Assembly (NCBI GenBank): GCA_024663395.1
Contig: JANFAH010000003.1
Coordinates: 2,666,001 to 2,730,000 of the forward strand
Direction: 5' to 3'
From: Pisolithus tinctorius
Lineage: Eukaryota > Basidiomycota > Agaricomycetes > Boletales > Pisolithaceae
DNA length: 64,000 nt
Numbering within the stretch: the stretch's first letter is position 1; every line of letters starts with the position of its first letter. The position numbers and the translations under genes were made by a program. Positions 46,525 through 56,920 of the stretch are shown here, one piece after another. The notes under the pieces were generated by a model, which saw only the letters and a list, made by a program, of their open reading frames with translations, ran no database searches and had not been told where the DNA came from.

Positions 46525-47437
46525 CTACGACAAGGTTTCAGTGATGCTAAAATGTACATGATCACCCTCCCCCAATGTAAGTCGGACTGGCAGCCTTGGG
46601 TCTATGCGGACCGGAGCACTCGTGCCTACGAAGAAGTCACCACGGGTAAAATTCCGTGTTATAGCAGCAGCCTCCTCTTCAGTCAGGTTCCGTGGCCGCT
46701 TACTCGGACGGAACGTGGAGGAGGAAGCACCAGTAAACGTGCCATTGTAATCGTAATACTGATGCTGACTGAGAGTCGGTGCTCCATGCATGTACCCTAT
46801 GGTCGACTGTGCGAAAGTCGACACGCCTGGTGCTGTATACACGGGTTATGGGTGGCGTAGAGAACGAGCGTTAGCAATGGACATACTAGGCTGTGATGGA
46901 TTATGGTCGGGGTCGGGGTCGGGGTAGGCACATGTTGCGCCGATGCCTCTCTTGAGACAACTCTGGCACACGAGTGATCGCGAGGTCGTTAGAGGATTGG
47001 TACGCGGCCTCGGAAGCGACCCACCTGGCAGGGAAGTACTTCGCTACACCTTGTTTTTCCCGCATGACAAGCAGTACAGGCGCGCCTTACCGACGGTGCC
47101 TTGGCTAAAGGTTCCGTCTCAATTAAGCTGCCTGATGACGCGGTGACAGGAGCTGACCTTTGCGTGTGGTGACCTCTCCTGCACCGTTTACGCCTTGTGG
47201 TTGTTGCTGGTGTACTTCTGAGGGGTGGGACAGCTGATGAAGTTGCTGCGTGTCAATGGCCGACGCCGCCGCCGGGTCCTGCGCCGGTGTAGATGCGTCA
47301 CTGAGAGCCGACATGGGTGTTTGCGGATCGGGGGGGTTCCGGTGGCCTGTTCGGTCCAGCAGGCGTATATATGGAATTGCTTCGGAGGAGGCATGGGGTT
47401 TGTCCTTGTTTGCATTCCCGGAACGACCCGCCGTCAT
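46525..47437 (-). CDS. Small Zn2Cys6 transcription factor
   Basis: The start is ATG 47437 (MTAGRSGNANKDKPHASS). The first exon is Gln/Pro/Ser-rich (DTQQLHQLSHPSEVHQQQ). An intron (donor GTCAGC, acceptor CCTTTAG) leads to KAKAPSVRRACTACHAGK. The binuclear cluster CTACHAGKTRC then SEVLPC, split by an intron, and SCLKRGIGATC fits C-x2-C-x6-C-x5-C-x2-C-x8-C exactly. An acidic DPDPDPD run from a hexanucleotide repeat follows, then a last exon TPGVSTFAQSTIGYMHG to HVHFSITETLS with the stop at 46525-46527. At about 245 residues it lacks the large middle-homology domain of typical fungal Zn2Cys6 regulators. The long antisense frame over the bHLH gene means an upstream start cannot be excluded. Confidence 0.8.
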
Positions 47438-47522
47438 TTCCAAGAACGGCAGGCGGCCGACATCCCACGTTCCTGTCGGAAGCCGTCCCCGCTCGCAACG
47501 GTGCTCGTTATCATCGGTGATC

Positions 47523-48296
47523 ATGTCGCGTCCAGCATCGCCGCAGCCACCGGTGCCATTCTCAGAGTTTGAGTATGCATTTGATCCAGCGCTCTCTGAA
47601 CTGTTTCCTCCTCTTCCAGCACCGCTACCATCATCTGCAGACCTATTTTCCCCCTCAGAAACTACGGATCTCCTGGGGTTCCTAGATAACTTTAACTGGG
47701 ACTTTGAACCTGATCTGTTGCTGCCGGACGCTCCTAATCCACCCCAACCATCTCCTACAGCTTCTCTTGCCCCTCCCTCACAGCCGTTGATGGTGGCTGA
47801 CTGTCCCTCTGTACTCCCCGTTCTCCCGATGACAGTCCCATCCAACACGGCGGACGACGATGTCATAGAGTACGAGGAAGACGAGTTTACTTCTGGGAAG
47901 GGCTCGCTGCGGAGTAAATCACAATCACGTACGAGGTCTGCCAGGCGGAAAGATACATCTGAATCGCGGCAGCCTGCGAGAGCCAAAGCTCTCTTGTCCA
48001 CTCCCCAGAAGCGACTCAATCATATCATGTCAGAGCAAAGGCGTCGGAACGCAATACGCGATGGATATGCCCAGCTGATATCACTCATTGCTCCTGCTGG
48101 CGCACAGTCCATCGACCTGCCATCCAGAGGGAGACCCAAGGGCAGCGGGACTAACTGCAAAGGGCACACTAAAGGCAAAAGCGGGGTCCTGTTCCGCGCT
48201 GTGGAGTATTGTCGTTGGCTGGAGGAAGGGCGAGATGCCCTCAGAGAAGAGGTCTTGTGCTTGGAGGCTGCAGCTGGGATCATTGCACCGCACTGA
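47523..48296 (+). CDS. bHLH transcription factor
   Basis: A single-exon gene. ATG 47523 (MSRPASPQPPVPFSEFEY) opens an acidic, Pro-rich N-terminus (LLGFLDNFNWDFEPDLLL), a likely activation region, then an acidic patch and a basic SRTRSARRKD region. The C-terminal bHLH is LNHIMSEQRRRNAIRDGYAQ with the E-box-reading His, Glu and Arg, helix 1 LISLIAP, an unusually long loop of about 30 residues rich in Gly and Lys, and helix 2 SGVLFRAVEYCRWLEEGRD. It ends 20 residues later at a TGA at 48294-48296. The H/E/R set predicts class B binding to CACGTG. It is divergent from the Zn2Cys6 gene with starts 86 bp apart. Confidence 0.88.
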   Translation: MSRPASPQPPVPFSEFEYAFDPALSELFPPLPAPLPSSADLFSPSETTDLLGFLDNFNWDFEPDLLLPDAPNPPQPSPTASLAPPSQPLMVADCPSVLPVLPMTVPSNTADDDVIEYEEDEFTSGKGSLRSKSQSRTRSARRKDTSESRQPARAKALLSTPQKRLNHIMSEQRRRNAIRDGYAQLISLIAPAGAQSIDLPSRGRPKGSGTNCKGHTKGKSGVLFRAVEYCRWLEEGRDALREEVLCLEAAAGIIAPH

Positions 48297-48611
48297 AGGC
48301 GCAGGCACCCGGACGGTTTGTTGTACTCTTGACAGTCAGTCTCTTCTGAAAGTTGCGATGATATTACATTAAATCTATTTACAGGGCGTGACTTTGTTGT
48401 ATTAGTATAACGTGCATATGAATTAATGTATATGTGTAGCCTATATTCGTGTAATAGCCATCGCCGTCGATGGTAAACGTGCATCGTCTGAAAGAATTGG
48501 CAACCTCTAGTTTCGACGTCGAATAGTGTTGCTATTGGTTACCCCTACTGCTGGCATGGCCTCTCGATTGCACCCTTGTTACTCTCACTGATCACGCCCG
48601 ATATCTTTGCC

Positions 48612-49413
48612 ATGCCTCCACCTGCAAAGAAGCTGAATTCGCTGCCCCACTGGCACATTCCTAATTTTGTGCTGAGGGTCGAGAACCTTGACCACGAAGG
48701 TGCAACCGTTTTCTTCGACAACGTCAAACCCAAGGAAGCGCTCAAGCTCGCCGTGGAGACCTCATACACTTGGCTATATACACCACTAACAGCACCTAGG
48801 CAGTACGTGCTGAAGCTCCCCTGCCTATTTCACCCAAGAAAGCTCTCATCTTTCGTGTCTTTCAAGCGTGGAGACCATTACCCTTGTCCTCCGATCATTC
48901 GATGGCGTAGCGTACACATCCGGCACCCATGTGGATAAGGAGATCCACTTCTCCCTCGATTACATAGCCGGCTCTGCAGTTCGAGCCAAAGACGAGATTC
49001 AAGGCGTCCTGGTCCATGAGGTCGTACACTGCTACCAGTACAACGGCCTCGATACATGTCCAGGGGGACTGATAGAGGGCATCGCAGGTCTGGCAGCAAG
49101 CGTCGTTGACAATGATCGAGTGCGTTGACGGATGCTAGATTTCGTGAGGCTGAATGCAGGTTACGTTCCACCTCACTGGAAACCTGCAGGTGGCGACAAA
49201 TGGGATAAGGGATACGATACCACGGCGTACTTCCTCGACTGGATCGAGCAGCGATGTGGCAGAGGCACTATCCGCAAGCTCAACGCATTTTTGAAAGACA
49301 GGAAGTACGACACCAAGGTGTTCTTAGCTGTCGCAGGGGATTCGGTTGACGTCTTGTGGAACACCTACTGCCAGGAATTGAAGAAGCACGATGGGCAGAA
49401 AGGACAGGTATAG
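48612..49413 (+). CDS. Basic secretory protein-type zinc metallopeptidase
   Basis: ATG 48612 (MPPPAKKLNSLPHWHIP). Exon 1 carries FVLRVENLDHEGATVFFDN; after a donor GTACGT intron come VETITLVLRSFDGVAYTSG, KEIHFSLDYIAG and the zinc motif GVLVHEVVHCYQYNG (HExxH), followed by CPGGLIEGIA. A 50-nt intron joins this to DFVRLNAGYVPPHWKPAGG, then YDTTAYFLDWIEQRCG and a helical tail ending at a stop at 49411-49413. The order HExxH..GLIEGIAD(F/W)VRL..PPHW..GY.TTAYFL is that of plant and fungal basic secretory proteins (PF04450). Despite the family name there is no signal peptide, so this member is probably intracellular or unconventionally secreted. Substrate unknown. Confidence 0.88.
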
Positions 49414-49542
49414 CCGATGATTCCCCCCGCGTGCAAGTTCGAGTAGTGTGGTAATTACAACTGTAGAAGCTACAATGATAAGTAGTGGAGAAAACAAACA
49501 AGGCAACGACGGATAGCGAATAGATTAGTATCAAAGAACGCA

Positions 49543-52531
49543 CTATCCCCAATCTTCCCCTAATTCTCGGGCCAGGAAATCATCCTCTTCATCTTCATCG
49601 TCCTCATCCACTGGACTCGGAATACCTGACGAAGGCAGTGGTAGTTGAAGGCTATTGCTGCGGCTCCTTCCTCGCGTAGCCTCAGCAATCTGCTCAGCGG
49701 TGAATGCCTCCTTCAGTCTAGATGCCCCAGTCCGACTCGCTACAAGTTTCTTCCGCTTGGCAAGCGGGGACCGCAGGAGGTCTTGTTGATCAGCCGGCCC
49801 ATTGCCGCTGTCTGACGGTGTGACACTGCGGAGGCGTTTACGCTTGAGCCGTGGTGAAGAATTCGTACTGCTGTGTGTGCAGTTCGTTGAGCGAAAGAAT
49901 GTACTCGAGCACGAGCGCATGAACAGACCTGATCCGACTACGCGAATCATCAGTCGCCATCTCGTCATCCGTCGCCATACCACTCTTCAGACTACCGCGC
50001 TCACTTGCTACATCCTCATCATCATCATCATCATCGCTTTCATTCATAGCTGCTTCCACCTCGGCGTTGACATCGTTCCAATCGATGCTGTCAAGCTCGA
50101 GCGCTGGGTTTTCAGCAACCGGTACGACATCCCAGTCATCGGCGTCTGGCTCCGGATCAGACGATATCTGATTAGGGTCGAGATTGGGACTTAGACTTGC
50201 AGCTGAGGGTGTAGGAGCGTCAAGAAGATATGGTGTTTCATCTTGTCGCTGCCAAAGCGCTACCGAATCGGTAAACCAGGACAACCATACAATCTTAACA
50301 CCTCCTCTTTTTCTCGCTGCATCAACCTTCGCAGTTCCGTGCTGAAAAGTATTAAACAATGAACTAAACGATGGGAGGATTCTCGAATCTAACCTTGGCG
50401 GCAACGACATGCGTTACGCGGGGGGAAAGTTCTTGATAACACCTGGCGCCAAACATGCATGCAACTTTCCATACCTCCGTTGTGTCTGGCTGTGTATCCA
50501 GTGGTATCACACTGGAAAACAGAATGTGCACGCCTTCCAGGGTTCGCTCGCGCATTCGAGGGATAATTTGCTACAAGAAGTCACCCTTTTAAACAGTGAA
50601 ACACTACGTTCCGGACTACTCACCGTAACATCATATGGTTTGGCGGATGAGGTTCCGGTGGGCGCCAATGTGCGCTTATTCTTGCGTTCCTCCGCAGAAT
50701 AGTTATCATACGCAGTGTAGAACCATCGGTGGACACCTTCCAGCAGCTAACGAAGAAGTTACGAGGGAAGAATGTGATTGGCAATAGCTTGACTTACATC
50801 ACCAACACGCTTTAATTCGACATCATCATTCTTTAGTAGTGCTTTTCGCGGTGGTACACCCTTTAAACGCTGTGACGCAGCTGTGCTTAGTGATTCTGAA
50901 GGAGCATTCTGACTGCCTGAGCTGCTGGCTTCATTAGAACTCGTCTGTAACTCCTCCTGTTTTTTTGCCAATGGTCGTTCTTCCACCTGTGCTTCCAGAG
51001 CAAGAGAATTTTGCGTCAACATGGCCTTAGATTCGCTCTCTGCTCGCTCTTTCTCTTCAGGCTCAGAAAGAGGTGATGGAGACGCTGTTGGTACGACAGA
51101 TTCGCCGACAGCTGGAGGAATGGCAGTTTTGTCTGTGAAAATTATTTCAGTAACAAACTACATTAAAAGTGAAGGGAAATTTACTCTGAGAATTCTGGTC
51201 ATAGCCGAGAGAATCCACTTTTGGAAGAAATGTGGAATTAATGTCCCCGATCCCGACAAAGAAATCATCTGCCAGAATGTCAATCACTAACTACATCCCA
51301 GGAACGGCACGTACAAGGTATCACTTTGATCAGGTTGGGGCTCCATTTCCATACGTCAGCTCGGTCGTCGATGACGACTACCATAGAAGTGTCACATGGA
51401 AACAAGCGCTGAAGATTTTTCTCCGTGAGACCTGAATGCCATGAGAGAAGGCTTGAACGACATAGGGACATACTTACTTCCGCTTTCGTCTCTACTCAGG
51501 ATACGGCCGCCAAATACCTTACCATCTGGATCTATGGCCGCACAGACCTCCTCGGCATATGCTCGAGTGCCCATAGTGTAGACATGCATCTCGTACTTGT
51601 AAGATAGCCGCTTGAGGAAGTCCTGCCAACCCGGACTATGTGGAGTGTGGGTGGCATCATTTAGTGTTACCCGGAAGCACGCACCGAGGCTTAATGTAGT
51701 ACATGCAGCCTTGGTTTTCGATATGTTTTTGTTTTCCTTCGGCCCTTGTTGGACCACTACGTCGAGGAATACCCAAAGCTTCAGGGCCGAGTCGGAACCT
51801 ACGCACGTCCTTGAGTGCGTCCCAATTCGGATTACACTCGTCTTCTGCGTCGTCTGTGTCAGAATCCGAGTCAGTTGATGTGGAAGCTGAAGTTGTCTTC
51901 TTAGCCTGTCCAGCTTCCCAAGCCTCGCCCTCTGCAATCCACTCGCCAACTGTGGGATCCACTGTGGCATGAACGATAGTTTGGTCTAAATCGACTATTA
52001 GAGACAATTTCCGGAATTTCAGTAGACGTTCTGCAGTCTCCTGTTCGATTCTCTGTGCTTCTTCCAAGGATACGGTAGGTCCGAAGGCGGAGTGGGTCAT
52101 CTGAATGGATGCACGCGACGCATCAGAGAAACCTGTGTAGTCATAACTGTATGATTGTAAGTAAGATGCCTTGGGCTGCCTGAATCGACATACACTGTCA
52201 TGTCCTTCCCGCATAGCCCACATAGGCCTCCAACCTGGATCCCGTGCTTGCAGGGCTCGATGATGGTGATGACAGGCTCTTTGGCTCGCTGAAGGGTGAT
52301 CACTTCCCCCACTCGAACTTTCCAAGCATCAACAGTGCCTTCAATGGAACAGTCCCATGTTCCGAAGCGAAATTCCGAGCGTGACCCGGGAGTTGTGGCT
52401 TGATATTTGAAGGAGTAGCTGAGTAGCCGTACACCACGCTGGACTGATGCGGACGGTTTGACGTCCAGTGACGAGACTTTGATGGGATACGGCAGGTCTG
52501 GAGGCAGGTAGACCTTAGTTGGGCTCGACAT
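49543..52531 (-). CDS. FCP1: RNA polymerase II CTD phosphatase FCP1
   Basis: It dephosphorylates the Pol II C-terminal repeat to recycle the enzyme. ATG 52531 (MSSPTKVYLPPDLPYPIKV). An N-terminal beta-rich region ends in a Cys cluster (CKHGIQVGGLCGLCG). The catalytic FCPH domain has LSLIVDLDQTIVHATVDP (DxDxT), an acidic insert, YEMHVYTMGTRAYAEEVC, KVFGGRILSRDESG, SLTEKNLQRLFPCDTSMVV and IDDRADVWKWSPNLIKVIP. After a charged linker a BRCT domain follows: LEGVHILFSSVIPLDTQP, CYQELSPRVTHVVAA and GVKIVWLSWFTDSVALWQR. The C-terminus is acidic and Lys-rich, ending FLARELGEDWG with the stop at 49543-49545. Domain order and length (~870 residues) match the family. An in-frame GAT/GAC-rich codon tract encodes DDDDDDED near 50.02 kb. 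Confidence 0.95.
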
Positions 52532-52956
52532 TAGGGAGTGCCAGATACGGTCTTCGTGCGCAGGATGGGATATGTGTCGAGCGAGCACAAATGTTACACG
52601 GCTGTCATGTAGTATGTAACAAGTATGTAAATACGACAACTCAAACTGTCACTCCCACAGGCCCCTAGCTTTGAGCGTCAGGGGATATGCCGAGGAAGTG
52701 GCCGAAATTCAGACCCAGCACAACTACATGCTTGAAATAAACTGTTATGTCGACGAGTAAAACTACATACCCAAGTTCGACGAAGTTTGAAAGTGTATGT
52801 AGAAACTGCGGACTACAGTATATTTTGCGTATCAAGATGAGGCCGGTCCTATTACGTAAGCATATTATGACCAGTGATGGTGGGAATTACTTTCCTTTTT
52901 AGGTAATATGGCAATACAATAGGCGAAGTGTACCACGGTACGGGTCTCAACTGGCG

Positions 52957-53608
52957 ATGGTTGCACCGGTATTGTTTTCGAGCATCGAGGTCACCAGGCA
53001 AGTGTTTTACAGGGAAGCGCTTTCATATGCCATCGTCAACCTCAAACCTATCGTACCGGGCCGTACGTCTTCCCTGGACTCCCGTTATCCCTGGAAATTT
53101 ATGACGAATGATAGATGTGCTTGTGATCCCGACGCGGGTCGTCCCTAGACTAGCCGACCTCTCTGGACCTGAGTTGAGCTCCCTCATCACATCCGTTCAA
53201 ACCGTAGGCAACGTGATCGAGAAAGCATACGGAGGTGACGCCCTCACCGTGGCATGTCAGGTATGGAGCACACGGCAACGAGACACCATTAAATAGACGC
53301 GCCTAAATGATTACTAGGACGGAAAGGCTGCGGGACAATCAATACCTCATGTCCATTTCCATATCCTGCCCCGGAAATTCAGGGGTGATTTTTTCTCGCA
53401 GCGGATGGACGATATATACCCTGCCTTAGAGAAATCTGAGGCGTCCCTACCCAGAAGTTTCCTAGAGTCAAGAGGTGCATCAGACCATCAACACGAACCA
53501 CTCAGAGTCGATGCCGATGAGAGCCGACCACCACGAACTTTGGAGGAAATGGAGAAGGAAGCTACTTGGCTTAGGACTTTGTTTGCCCGACATGAACCGA
53601 ACGAGTGA
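52957..53608 (+). CDS. HNT2: Bis(5'-adenosyl)-triphosphatase, FHIT/HNT2-like HIT protein
   Basis: It hydrolyses diadenosine tri/tetraphosphates to AMP plus ADP/ATP. ATG 52957 ([18 protein letters not shown]). Three exons join as [12 protein letters not shown], then [18 protein letters not shown] and [20 protein letters not shown] with [19 protein letters not shown] is the HIT triad with the nucleotidyl-accepting middle His. The first intron (donor GTACGT) is needed to make the PGHVLVIP join. A C-terminal helical tail ends [12 protein letters not shown] with a TGA at 53606-53608. Length (~180 residues) is normal. Fragments of its exons 1 and 2 recur at 60210-60345, and a relic of the F-box gene lies immediately downstream. 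Confidence 0.93.
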
Positions 53609-53635
53609 AACGCGTTATTGGCTACGTACTGGATA

Positions 53636-53895
53636 GTCCGTCTGCAGTCTAGATAGTGTCGTCCCGTATGCGAGTAGCCGTGCCACGGCGACATCCCTAT
53701 GCGGGGCCTGCGGGATATGGGACAGGGGCTGACCAGAGGGCACGTTGGAAGAGGGTCTCTATCAAAGTTTGTCTTGCCAGCCTTCGGATTTATCCTCCAT
53801 GCCTTGGTGTTCTCCCGGGATTGATGCAGTCGATTGCGGATGGCATTCAATCGAGCAATACACTCCTCCTATCCCTCTTTTCTAAATGGATGTCG
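53636..53895 (-). pseudogene. Relic of the F-box gene 3' end
   Basis: This segment matches, with many substitutions and small indels, the 3' part of the F-box gene at about 60348-60660. It begins with GCAGTCTAGATAGTGTCGTC (versus ACAGTCTAGATAGCGTCGTC at 60352), continues with GCGAGTAGCCG versus GCGAATAGCCG, a shared ACAGGGGC, and TGCGGATGGCATTCAAT versus TGTGGATGGCATTCAAT. On the minus strand it reads NAIRNRLHQSRE versus NAIHRRLYQSWK. There is no intact frame, promoter or 5' part. It sits 30 bp after HNT2, mirroring the arrangement at 60.2-60.4 kb. Confidence 0.8.
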
Positions 53896-54207
53896 TCTTG
53901 CTAAACAGCAATATTGAAGGGAGAGTCCGTAGACCGGTTACTTGCAAATTAGGGAATAAAGTTGTCCATTTGATAGGTAAGTACTCTATTCGCTACAAAA
54001 TTGTACAGTTGGAGAACAAGACCACCGAACTGTGAATGCAGCTGTCCAATGTCCAAATATACCAAAAGAAACTGATACTGACACTTTCTACCCGTGTATG
54101 AAATAAGGAGACCATATTGAAGAGTGTGCAGAGGATACATGAATCACAGGGCGTAACGGCAAGCCAAGAGAATGGCGGAGACCACAGAAACGCGCCAGGG
54201 GGCGGAT

Positions 54208-56257
54208 TCACAACATAAACTGGACTCCCGCAATGAGAACAACAGCACTTGCGAACGAGCCAACGTGACCAAACGAGACTTTGGCAGCCCCGCTATTACT
54301 CGCGTTTGTTGAATTCCCGGATGTAGCACTGGTACTGCCACTAGTCCCATTAGTCACAGAACCGTCGGAAGACCCGCTAGCGGATGGATCGCTGGTGTCG
54401 CCGCTGCCGCTCCCAGAAACTGGTCCGGCATGTATACCATCAATATCTACGATAAAAATAAGGTCGTGAATAAGCGTGCGACATTCAAAGGTGGTGCCCA
54501 CTTACACTCTGCAAAGGTGGGGAGCGTGTATCCATCCTCGACGTAAGGAGCGGTGACATTGAGGGCAACGCCGACCGGGACAAGGTAAGAAAACGCAGAA
54601 GCCAACTGGTCGTAAAATTTGACGGCCTCGGACATGGTGAAATTGGTCAATTCGTGAGTAAGCATGATTGTGCCAGACTGTCCACAAAAATTAGTGCAGT
54701 ATACTTTAAAAGTTGGTGGTTGCTCACCGTGCTGAAGGTACCATTTTGTGCGGCAGTGATAAGATTCATGTAGTTGTTATCAACCTCGGTTTCACTGCCA
54801 ATTCCACGCCAATCATCTGAGTCGTATTGCCACATGATAGTCGTTAAGTCAAGCGCATCAGCAATTGTTCGGATGCGGTCGTCGATGTCACCGTAGGGAG
54901 GCTAGGCTCCTGAGCAAGATATAGTGCCAAAAAAAAGAACTTACCCTCCAGCAGGTGGGGGTCACGCCAACAACTAGTTTGATCATTTGCATCTATTTTA
55001 TTATTTTCAGGAGTATTCACGCGAAAAAACTGATTCGAGCGCACGGCTGAAATGAGCAACTCAGTGTGATGCCATCCTCGCAATGGAGAGCCACGCACTG
55101 TACCAAAGCTCTGCAAACGCTTGTTCATTGGTGAGAGAGGTCACTGTAAATCAAGATGCATTGAAACGGTGCGCTGCGGTCCTCACGAAAATAACGAACT
55201 ATAGTGGTGAGACCAAGTATCTGAGCCAAAAGTCAACGTTTCAATACGGAACATCTGCGGATGCACAGCAAGGCTACTTACGAACGCAAATTTCATGTCC
55301 ATCTGTTAACGCACGCTGGGCTTCAAGAGGGAATTGCTGGACGTTGCTGCCGATATAAAACACAGCTACAGGATGTCGGGATGTCATTCTTACAAACCAA
55401 ACGAGGAAATCGACTTACTGGCCTTCTGGTCTTTTGACAGTAAATAGTCGTAGAAAGCGTTATGGGAGCAGTTTGGACCGTCGTCAAAGCCGTAACCAAG
55501 AATGTTCGGCTGTTTTCGATCGCGAAGTGAACATCAACTGCTCCAACCGTTTTCGTTAGATAGCATACTGACCTCTGGAAGTTCTGCTATATCGTTTGGA
55601 ATACCCGAAACGTTGGGACTAGTACACATCGAGTACGTCCACCAACAGTCAGGGTCATTCGAATCATAAGTGACGCCTGCGAAATTGCCTGTTAAAGCAC
55701 CCGGCTGCTTTCCCTTCGGGGGAATGTCTAGAATCAGACTCTCGATACTCTGGTACTTCGCTTGAGCGGCAGAGTCACCGGGTAAAATGGTAGCTACTGT
55801 CCAACTTGATGGGAAGTTGCTCTGGGCATTGTCGACCGGTGGATACTGATATGGCGAACATTCTACGGTAGGATCTGTTTTACAATATAAGTGGACGTTC
55901 GGGAAGACCAATGCTCGAATGGTGCGGCCTTAAAACGAGACGCAATACACGACGCGCGGAGGTTGCATTCAGCACAAAGGATGCCCAGACTTCAAGAGGA
56001 CGTCGATTCGTGGCAAGGGCAGGAAGAAACTCGACGCCACGACGAACTATGAGGTTCGACAGGCATACTTCTTCGGAGAAGCCCCCGCAAAGCATATACC
56101 CCCAACCCCACCATGGAACGCTGAACTAAAACTCACCTAAAATTTGGGCCTCTCCCTGCTCGGTAGTACGATCCTGAGCACTCGCAGAAGGGGGAAGACT
56201 CAACGCAGAAATAACAAGGGATGTAAATCGCAAAGCAAAGAAAGACGACAAACGCAT
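54208..56257 (-). CDS. CDA: GPI-anchored chitin deacetylase (CE4 family)
   Basis: It deacetylates cell-wall chitin to chitosan outside the membrane. ATG 56257 opens a signal peptide (MRLSSFFALRFTSLVISAL..SASA). The N-terminal region has CSPYQYPPVDN and DCWWTYSMCTSP. The NodB-type domain has ILGYGFDDGPNCSHNAFYD (catalytic and metal Asp in FDDGP), ATMFYIGSNV, DGHEICVHTWSHHYMTSLTN (zinc His pair), VVGVTPTCWR then PPYGDIDDRIRTIADAL, IMWQYDSDDWRGIG and GTIMLTHELTN. A Ser/Gly/Thr-rich stalk and terminal hydrophobic segment predict a GPI anchor. The stop is at 54208-54210. Intron 1 (~270 nt) is several times longer than others here. The splice near 54993-55020 is unclear (28-nt candidate). Two shadow ATGs upstream were not used. 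Confidence 0.93.
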
Positions 56258-56920
56258 AACGTTGAGTCGAGGGAAGGAGCGTGGTAGTGTGGTGGTGTTG
56301 CGGTAGTCGGAAGACCGGACAGTATAAGAAGCAGAGATGAGACCGATCTTCTCTTGCGAGGACGACAATTCTCATTTCTACTTCTTATACCTGTTCAGTC
56401 CATCCGCAGACAGTTCTGTACGGCCCGTCACTGAGAATGTTATGATTCAGTAAGGTCCGCCGGCAATTGGCATTAGTACCCACCCCTTCTGCCACATCCG
56501 ACGTGCACCCGCAACCTTGACAACTTGTTGACGACGGTCCGTGCCGACATTTGTCACCCACCTGTATCCGCTTTCCGCCCTCCGTCTTTGTATGAGTGGG
56601 ATCGTCGTTGTGGAGTCATTGATCAACGTCACAGCGTCATGACGTCAGCACTTTTGACGCCGATTAAGGAAGGGGACTAGTACGACGAACTCGTCCATCT
56701 GCCGGTCACTATTAGTTCTGAGTGATGATGAGCTATTAACTCGCTTCCCCGGCGACCACTTCCGACATCCAAGAGAATGTACTTTCCAATGAAATATAAT
56801 TATACGTAGACAGTTATCTCTAACTGTGTTTGTCTCTCGACCCACTTCCAAACTTTCGAGTTCTAGGTAATCGCCAAACCTTTTATCATCCCATCCAACT
56901 GGACACTAAAAACCCCAGCT
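56258..56920. promoter_or_regulatory. Divergent promoter region of the chitin deacetylase and TFIIIC-like genes
   Basis: About 660 bp without a credible coding frame. It contains ATGACGTCA (CRE-like TGACGTCA at about 56639-56646). Confidence 0.4.

Noticed and set aside
47123..48019. 298-codon minus-strand open frame antisense to the bHLH gene
   Set aside because: Its lower part (below 47437) is the real first exon of the Zn2Cys6 gene, but the part over the bHLH exon is low-complexity Gly/Ser and mirrors the bHLH codons, so I treat it as a shadow and start the gene at 47437.
49126..49131. In-frame TGA inside the basic secretory protein-type peptidase
   Set aside because: A 50-nt GT-AG intron beginning after GLIEGIA and ending at GATGCTAG removes it and restores the family sequence GIADFVRL, so the gene is not broken.
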